In this document: one piece after another, positions 59,741-64,000 of the stretch
Position numbering within the stretch: the stretch's first letter is position 1
How the letters are laid out: every line of letters starts with the position of its first letter
Assembly (NCBI GenBank): GCA_013180625.2
Contig: SNVD02013723.1
Span: 744,001 to 808,000, forward strand
Source of the DNA: Boswellia sacra
Lineage: Eukaryota; Streptophyta; Magnoliopsida; Sapindales; Burseraceae
DNA: 64,000 nucleotides
Direction: 5' to 3'
Notes under the pieces: generated by a model
The model's input: the letters and a program-made list of their open reading frames with translations, nothing else
Told to the model about the DNA's origin: nothing
Database searches by the model: none
Translations under genes and position numbers: made by a program

Positions 59741-60157
59741 AGAAGGAAAGATGGTATAGATATTCGATAACAAAGTAGCCAACTTGCTAGCCAGCCAAAA
59801 GAATGGAAGCAAAGATGAAATATATGGAGAGTGAAGAAAAAGCCACAGAACTGGCTTTCATTTGCAGGAAGCAAACATTATGGCTCCAATATGACCACAC
59901 TAGTTTTCTCTTTTTTCTTATATATTGTAATTGTGTTGTCTTTCTAATGAAATTTAATAACAAATGGAAAGCACATCTGCAGAAAATTGGTATATGAATG
60001 GTCCTGGTGGAGGCATAATTATTCAGCTTTACCGTCAAGCACAAGCATCCTTTGCATGCGGAAAAATGATCTGGCAGACAATGACTTTGCATTGCATCAA
60101 TCTGCCCCCTTGGCCTAATCTATAAATTGATTAACAACACTTGTTGATTAACCCAAA
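59741..60157 (+). promoter_or_regulatory. Downstream of TBL-D and promoter of the dirigent gene
   Basis: 59810-59890 resembles the copy C downstream. 60026-60065 (ttcagctttaccgtcaagca) resembles 45105-45145. A TATA-like ctataaattg at 60119-60128 lies about 30 bases before the ATG region. Promoter role is inferred from position. Confidence 0.45.
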
Positions 60158-60727
60158 ATGGCCTCTTCTACCATTCACACTGTTTTCATTCTCTATTTTT
60201 GTCTCTTCTCATCAACATTATTTGTTACTAGTAATGCAGTTTTCAGTGAAGAACTCACTGGAGGCATAGCCCCAAAGCGCACAGAGAAAACAACCCATCT
60301 CCACTTTTACTTTCATGACGTTGTTGCTGGGAAGAATGCAACCGCTTTGAAAATTGCTGGACCGCCTGGTGGCTTTCCGTATGGGTTTGGCAGTATAGTG
60401 ATGATGGATGATGCATTAACGGAAGGACCTGACCTCAGCTCGAAGCTAGTTGGGAGAGCTCAAGGGATTTATGCCATAGCTGCGCAACATGATGTTTCAT
60501 TGCCTATGGTTTTAAATTTTGCTTTCGTGGAAGGTAAATATAATGGGAGTAGTCTTAGCATTCTGGGAAGAAATCCTGTCTACCATGATGTGAGAGAAAT
60601 GCCAATTGTTGGAGGCAGCGGACTGTTTAGGTTTGCTCTCGGACATGCGTTGGCACATACAATTTGGTTTGATGCTAAGACCGGAGATGCCACTGTTGAG
60701 TACAATGTATACGTAACCCACTACTGA
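60158..60727 (+). CDS. Dirigent protein
   Basis: Intronless 189-residue secreted protein. Residues 1-27 form a signal peptide (TVFILYFCLFSSTLFVTSNA). The dirigent domain covers about 45-187: THLHFYFHDVVAGKNATALK, GFGSIVMMDDALTEGPDLSS, VGRAQGIYAIAAQ, LNFAFVEGKYNGSSLSILGR, EMPIVGGSGLFRFALGHALA and the ending VEYNVYVTHY. Dirigent proteins steer stereoselective coupling of phenoxy radicals in the cell wall (lignans, lignin-related products); the exact product is not predictable. Length and single exon are normal for the family, and predicted N-glycosylation sites (NAT, NGS) are present. It lies between the TBL pseudogene and SCL3, and part of its promoter region is echoed in the B-C spacer. Confidence 0.92.
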   Translation: MASSTIHTVFILYFCLFSSTLFVTSNAVFSEELTGGIAPKRTEKTTHLHFYFHDVVAGKNATALKIAGPPGGFPYGFGSIVMMDDALTEGPDLSSKLVGRAQGIYAIAAQHDVSLPMVLNFAFVEGKYNGSSLSILGRNPVYHDVREMPIVGGSGLFRFALGHALAHTIWFDAKTGDATVEYNVYVTHY

Positions 60728-61551
60728 GCTATCTTTTTGGGCTTGTAAGATGGCCACTTTTGATTATGTCACGTTCAGACTACAATTGTTTGTTGTAGCT
60801 GTTGAATTGCTAGTAAACGTCCATATTTATCAGTTTCCTGGTAGATTTTATAAAAGCTCCTCCAAAATTATATTTGTAACTTTTCACATTTTTAACTAAT
60901 TTAATTCGAGATGACAGTTTAACAAAATTATCATGTCATCTGATCACAGATCACATATTACATCATATATAGCATCTACTCAATTTAAAGCGTTAGTGTA
61001 AATGTGGAGATTCTTTCTTGGAGACGTTTGCTATTATATGGTATCATTCTATGAGACTAATAAAATCATTTATGCTTAACTTCTTTATTTTCTAGATTGT
61101 GTGATAACCAAAAAGCTCGAAGCAAATTTTCCTGTTGTAATATTCCACAAAAAATCCTCACAAGTTTTGCCTGCTGTGAGTGGTCATGGAATATCACTGG
61201 AGTTTGTCAAAGGCAACTTTTGGGAATGAATGAAATGTTCAGGTTCACAAAGCTATATGTAAAAAAATGTCGCCTAGCAATAAGCACATATTTTCTGAAG
61301 AAGGCTAGTAGTAATCTGTCTAAGTCTACATAAAGAGAACAAACAAACAGCAAGAAATCAATGTAAATGGAGAAAAAAGAAAGAGGATCGGAGGATGAAT
61401 TTGCGCAAACCTTTCCATGGAGACACTATGCAATTTCAAAGTAAAAATTAAAGTTCTTTATACAAAGTAAAAAAAATAAAAACAAAAATAAAAAAACACA
61501 CTCACAAACACGATAACGGCATACATTCCTGCATGGTCTATAATTTCAGTC
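60728..61551. other. Intergenic region between convergent dirigent and SCL3 genes
   Basis: 3' flanks of both genes. A frame at 61097-61333 has no recognisable family. A-rich tract near 61455-61500. Confidence 0.45.
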
Positions 61552-62973
61552 CTACCTCCTAAATCTCCAAGCAGAAACAGAAAAGAGAGGTCTATCTTGC
61601 CAGCAAATAGCTAGACATCCGTGTTCGTCTTTGATCTTATAACCATCATAGCCATAGTTCTGCAACAACGTCGTAGCCTGCAGCATACCATTGTAACTTA
61701 AAGGCACCCTTCCGAACCCAGCTAATTCAAGCCGCAGAATCCACTTCTCAAGCTTCTCATGCCTTTTTTTCCTCTCCATTCCTTCACATGCTATGATGTT
61801 CTTAATTTCCTCTCCAAAAAGCATCTTCTCAACTTTCTGCCGCTCTATCGATGCTCTTGGTATGGTGGACTCCAAGCAATCAAACAATGCAGCATAAAAG
61901 TTAAGTGCTTCCAGGACCCTCTCCATTAATGTAGGAAAATTATTATTTGATTCCTGCTCAGTTACTACCATCACCTTAGGTGAGAGATTCCAGAGGGCAT
62001 TTAGAAAACTTCCCATCTTTTGGGAACCAGCTAAAGACTGTGGCGTTAATGCTGATCCAGAGTCTGGGCTTGGGCTAAACAACATAGGGACAGTATCTTT
62101 TTCAAGCCACTCTCCTAATGTACGTTGGTTCCTCTGCAAGACTCTTTGCAAGTGACTAGAATTTGGTTTTCTTGATGCTGAAGGTGAGTTCCTCTCATCA
62201 TCAGTAGCCAAGAGTGAGTGCAACTGAAGAACAGAGCTGACTGCAAGAGCTTCTCCTGTCTTTACACGTAAACTATCGACATCAAGATTCTCCAATTTGC
62301 TTACAATTTGGTTGAATTGGAAAGGAATGTCCAATTTTTCAGCTTCCTCTGTCAGCCGAATAGCCATTTGTTCCAACACTTCTTTTTGTTCATGAATACC
62401 AGTGATACGCAAATGCGGTGGACCTTCTGGTCGAGCACTTAATATCTGAAGAAGGTTAATCCATTGGGCAGGTTCAAATGAATTTAGATCAATAACATGA
62501 ACCATCTTCTCACCTTCCATGGCTTCTACAATGGCCTGATTTGTGATCACATATGCAAGCTTCAAGAAGGGGCAGAGGTCAAAGAACAACTTTTGAGCAA
62601 GAATTTCTTCAGTTACTGATGATATTTTTGTGGAATTGAGGGCTTTGTGAAGACCAGGCCAAGCTTTAAGCATTCGGTCAGCTAGTGCCTCAGTGAAATA
62701 TGCAGCGATTCGCTGCATGGTATCGCCATCGGGAGAAGCAAGATGAGAAATATGCTCAAGGCCAATATTTGCATTCTCAACACTGCCTGCAGCAACATGG
62801 CTAGCACAGGCAAGAAGAAGTTGGATCAGACACAAGCCCCTCTCTTCAGATTTCAGTTCCCTAAGCCATGGATATGGTGATCCAAACCCTGGAGAGAGTG
62901 ACATCCAGGAGAAGAACTGCAGGGGTGATGAAGTGACAGATGATGATCCCTCCTCTTGAACCATTCCTGCCAT
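61552..62973 (-). CDS. SCL3: GRAS transcription regulator SCARECROW-LIKE 3
   Basis: Single coding exon of 473 residues with a GRAS domain from about residue 40 to the end. Leucine-rich region I starts at about 45 (ERGLCLIQLLLACASHVAAG), followed by SPDGDTMQRIAAYFTEAL. The VHIID motif is VHVIDL at 158-163 with EPAQW after it. Then come RPEGPPHLRITG, the PFYRE-like part and the SAW end (CWQDRPLFSVSAWRFRR). N-terminal VQEEGSSSVTSSPLQFFS and internal blocks follow Arabidopsis SCL3, a positive regulator in gibberellin signalling that works with DELLA and SHR/SCR in root endodermis; function here is by homology. The start is the ATG at 62973; the frame opens two codons earlier with TTG only. A 3' portion is duplicated at 38676-38965. 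Confidence 0.93.
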   Translation of the reverse strand: MAGMVQEEGSSSVTSSPLQFFSWMSLSPGFGSPYPWLRELKSEERGLCLIQLLLACASHVAAGSVENANIGLEHISHLASPDGDTMQRIAAYFTEALADRMLKAWPGLHKALNSTKISSVTEEILAQKLFFDLCPFLKLAYVITNQAIVEAMEGEKMVHVIDLNSFEPAQWINLLQILSARPEGPPHLRITGIHEQKEVLEQMAIRLTEEAEKLDIPFQFNQIVSKLENLDVDSLRVKTGEALAVSSVLQLHSLLATDDERNSPSASRKPNSSHLQRVLQRNQRTLGEWLEKDTVPMLFSPSPDSGSALTPQSLAGSQKMGSFLNALWNLSPKVMVVTEQESNNNFPTLMERVLEALNFYAALFDCLESTIPRASIERQKVEKMLFGEEIKNIIACEGMERKKRHEKLEKWILRLELAGFGRVPLSYNGMLQATTLLQNYGYDGYKIKDEHGCLAICWQDRPLFSVSAWRFRR

Positions 62974-64000
62974 TAACAATACAGCAGAATTTGTCCCCTG
63001 AAACGAAACAGAGACCAGGCATAACCAAATTTAGACCATCTGAGGTTGGTAGACATATCTGGAGAATAAACAATAAAAAATAAAAGATTTTGAATCGTGT
63101 CTTTTAAATTTTTGGTACAAGCATAGTTAGTTCTCTGTATGATGAATAACTCAAGTAACTCAACTGAGCAAGACTGCTACGTCAGTCTCAGTTGAAATTT
63201 CAATTTCTCCTGTAAGTGAATGACCAAACAATAATATTTCAGGATCAAATCACTACTACTTTAACAGTATAAAAAGCTGGTTCCCGTTCTAATTTTCCAT
63301 TACCAATACTATATTAGACGATTACTTCTTAAAAGAACCATTTAACTGCAAAAGTAATAATCTAATTGACCCAACTATTACAGAGTACAGCAAATCGGAA
63401 ACAAAATCAAGAATTCTTATGTTTCCTTTTGTAATTATCTCCAAAAGCACATTGATGCAAAATAAGAACTAAGCCAAGTAGCCAACTAGACAGTCAAGTG
63501 AAAAATTCGACATTTTTGGCTTCAGAAGCATCATCTCCACTTTCTCCTAACATTATTTTGGTAAGTAAAAGGATAAAGACTACCAAAAACAAAAGCAAAA
63601 TCATCTTCCTAAGTGAAAAACACAGAGTTTGCATCCATTATTTTCAAGGATTCTCCAAATTAAGCAGTCAAAATCAATAAAAGGCGACAGAGACTCACCA
63701 GAGAAAGCTCACAAGCTCCTCCTTAGCAATTACTGATGAAAGAAGGCAGCAATACGAAATCCCCAACTGGGTTTCGAAATTCAGCAACAACCCACAAAAC
63801 CGCGAAAAGAAAGTTGCAGGCTTGGTGAGCCAAATATCTTAATCCATCAAAGTGGGTTAAGAGCAATTAGGTAGGGTTTGTGGGCTAGGGTTTTGTTGCA
63901 AAGCGAGTGAATTGGAATTAAAGGTGTTGTCTTGAAGGACTTTTCCATGGCTGGTTTGGCGACAACACAAGAGGTTGTTTTTGTCTTCATTGTCTTGTTG
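62974..64000 (-). promoter_or_regulatory. SCL3 leader with a 5' UTR intron
   Basis: On the minus strand an acceptor TTTCAG/GGGACAAA lies near 63001 and a donor TCTG/GTGAGTCT at 63698, framing a leader intron of about 700 bases. The first non-coding exon would run from 63699 to perhaps 63960. No other gene was seen; the frame at 63498-63680 lies in this intron. Confidence 0.55.

Noticed and set aside
1..64000. CRISPR arrays, bacterial operons, rRNA or tRNA genes
   Set aside because: No regularly spaced identical repeats, no tRNA box A/B pairs with cloverleaf and no rRNA cores were seen; the window is eukaryotic.

Overview
The window is nuclear DNA from a flowering plant, almost certainly a woody eudicot of the rosid type. 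The genes carry short exons with GT-AG introns in AT-rich surroundings, and the encoded families are plant-specific: CC-NBS-LRR, ABA2-type SDR, PMR5/TBL, dirigent, GRAS/SCL3 and a plant calmodulin-binding protein. The species cannot be fixed from the sequence alone. Exon models below were built by hand from splice sites; every multi-exon model stays in frame and sums to a multiple of three.

Left part (1-35 kb) is mostly single-copy genes. An intronless CC-NBS-LRR resistance gene (365-4288, +) is followed by a 14-coding-exon AQUARIUS/IBP160 splicing helicase gene (5111-13737, -). Next come a two-exon ABA2-type xanthoxin dehydrogenase (16352-18881, +), a seven-exon plastid TPR-like protein of unknown function (20199-23578, +) and an intronless calmodulin-binding-domain protein (27986-30919, +). 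A four-coding-exon YAE1-family gene (32191-33913, -) is recognised by its deca-GX3 motif. The leader intron of the YAE1 gene holds an inverted copy of the AQR promoter and 5' leader, later split by a 145-bp MITE.

Right part (36-60 kb) is a tandem array of PMR5/TBL (trichome-birefringence-like) acetyltransferase genes. Three copies look intact (37078-38597, 42507-44718, 47376-49648, all +) and a fourth is a broken remnant (about 58984-59740). Spacers contain shared promoter blocks, a 731-bp element with about 105-bp terminal inverted repeats, and an SCL3 gene fragment next to the first TBL copy. A degenerate Ty1/copia retrotransposon (about 51.2-57.96 kb) sits between copies C and D; its 3' LTR carries a nested 1-kb hAT-like element. 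The window ends with a dirigent gene (60158-60727, +) and the intact SCL3 gene (61552-62973, -) with its leader intron.

No single biochemical system links these genes. The main points of interest are structural: a duplicated promoter in inverse orientation inside another gene's leader, and a tandem array whose copies retain pieces of the neighbouring dirigent and SCL3 loci, including an SCL3 fragment that TBL copy A transcription would read as antisense. No CRISPR, bacterial operon, rRNA or tRNA gene was seen.
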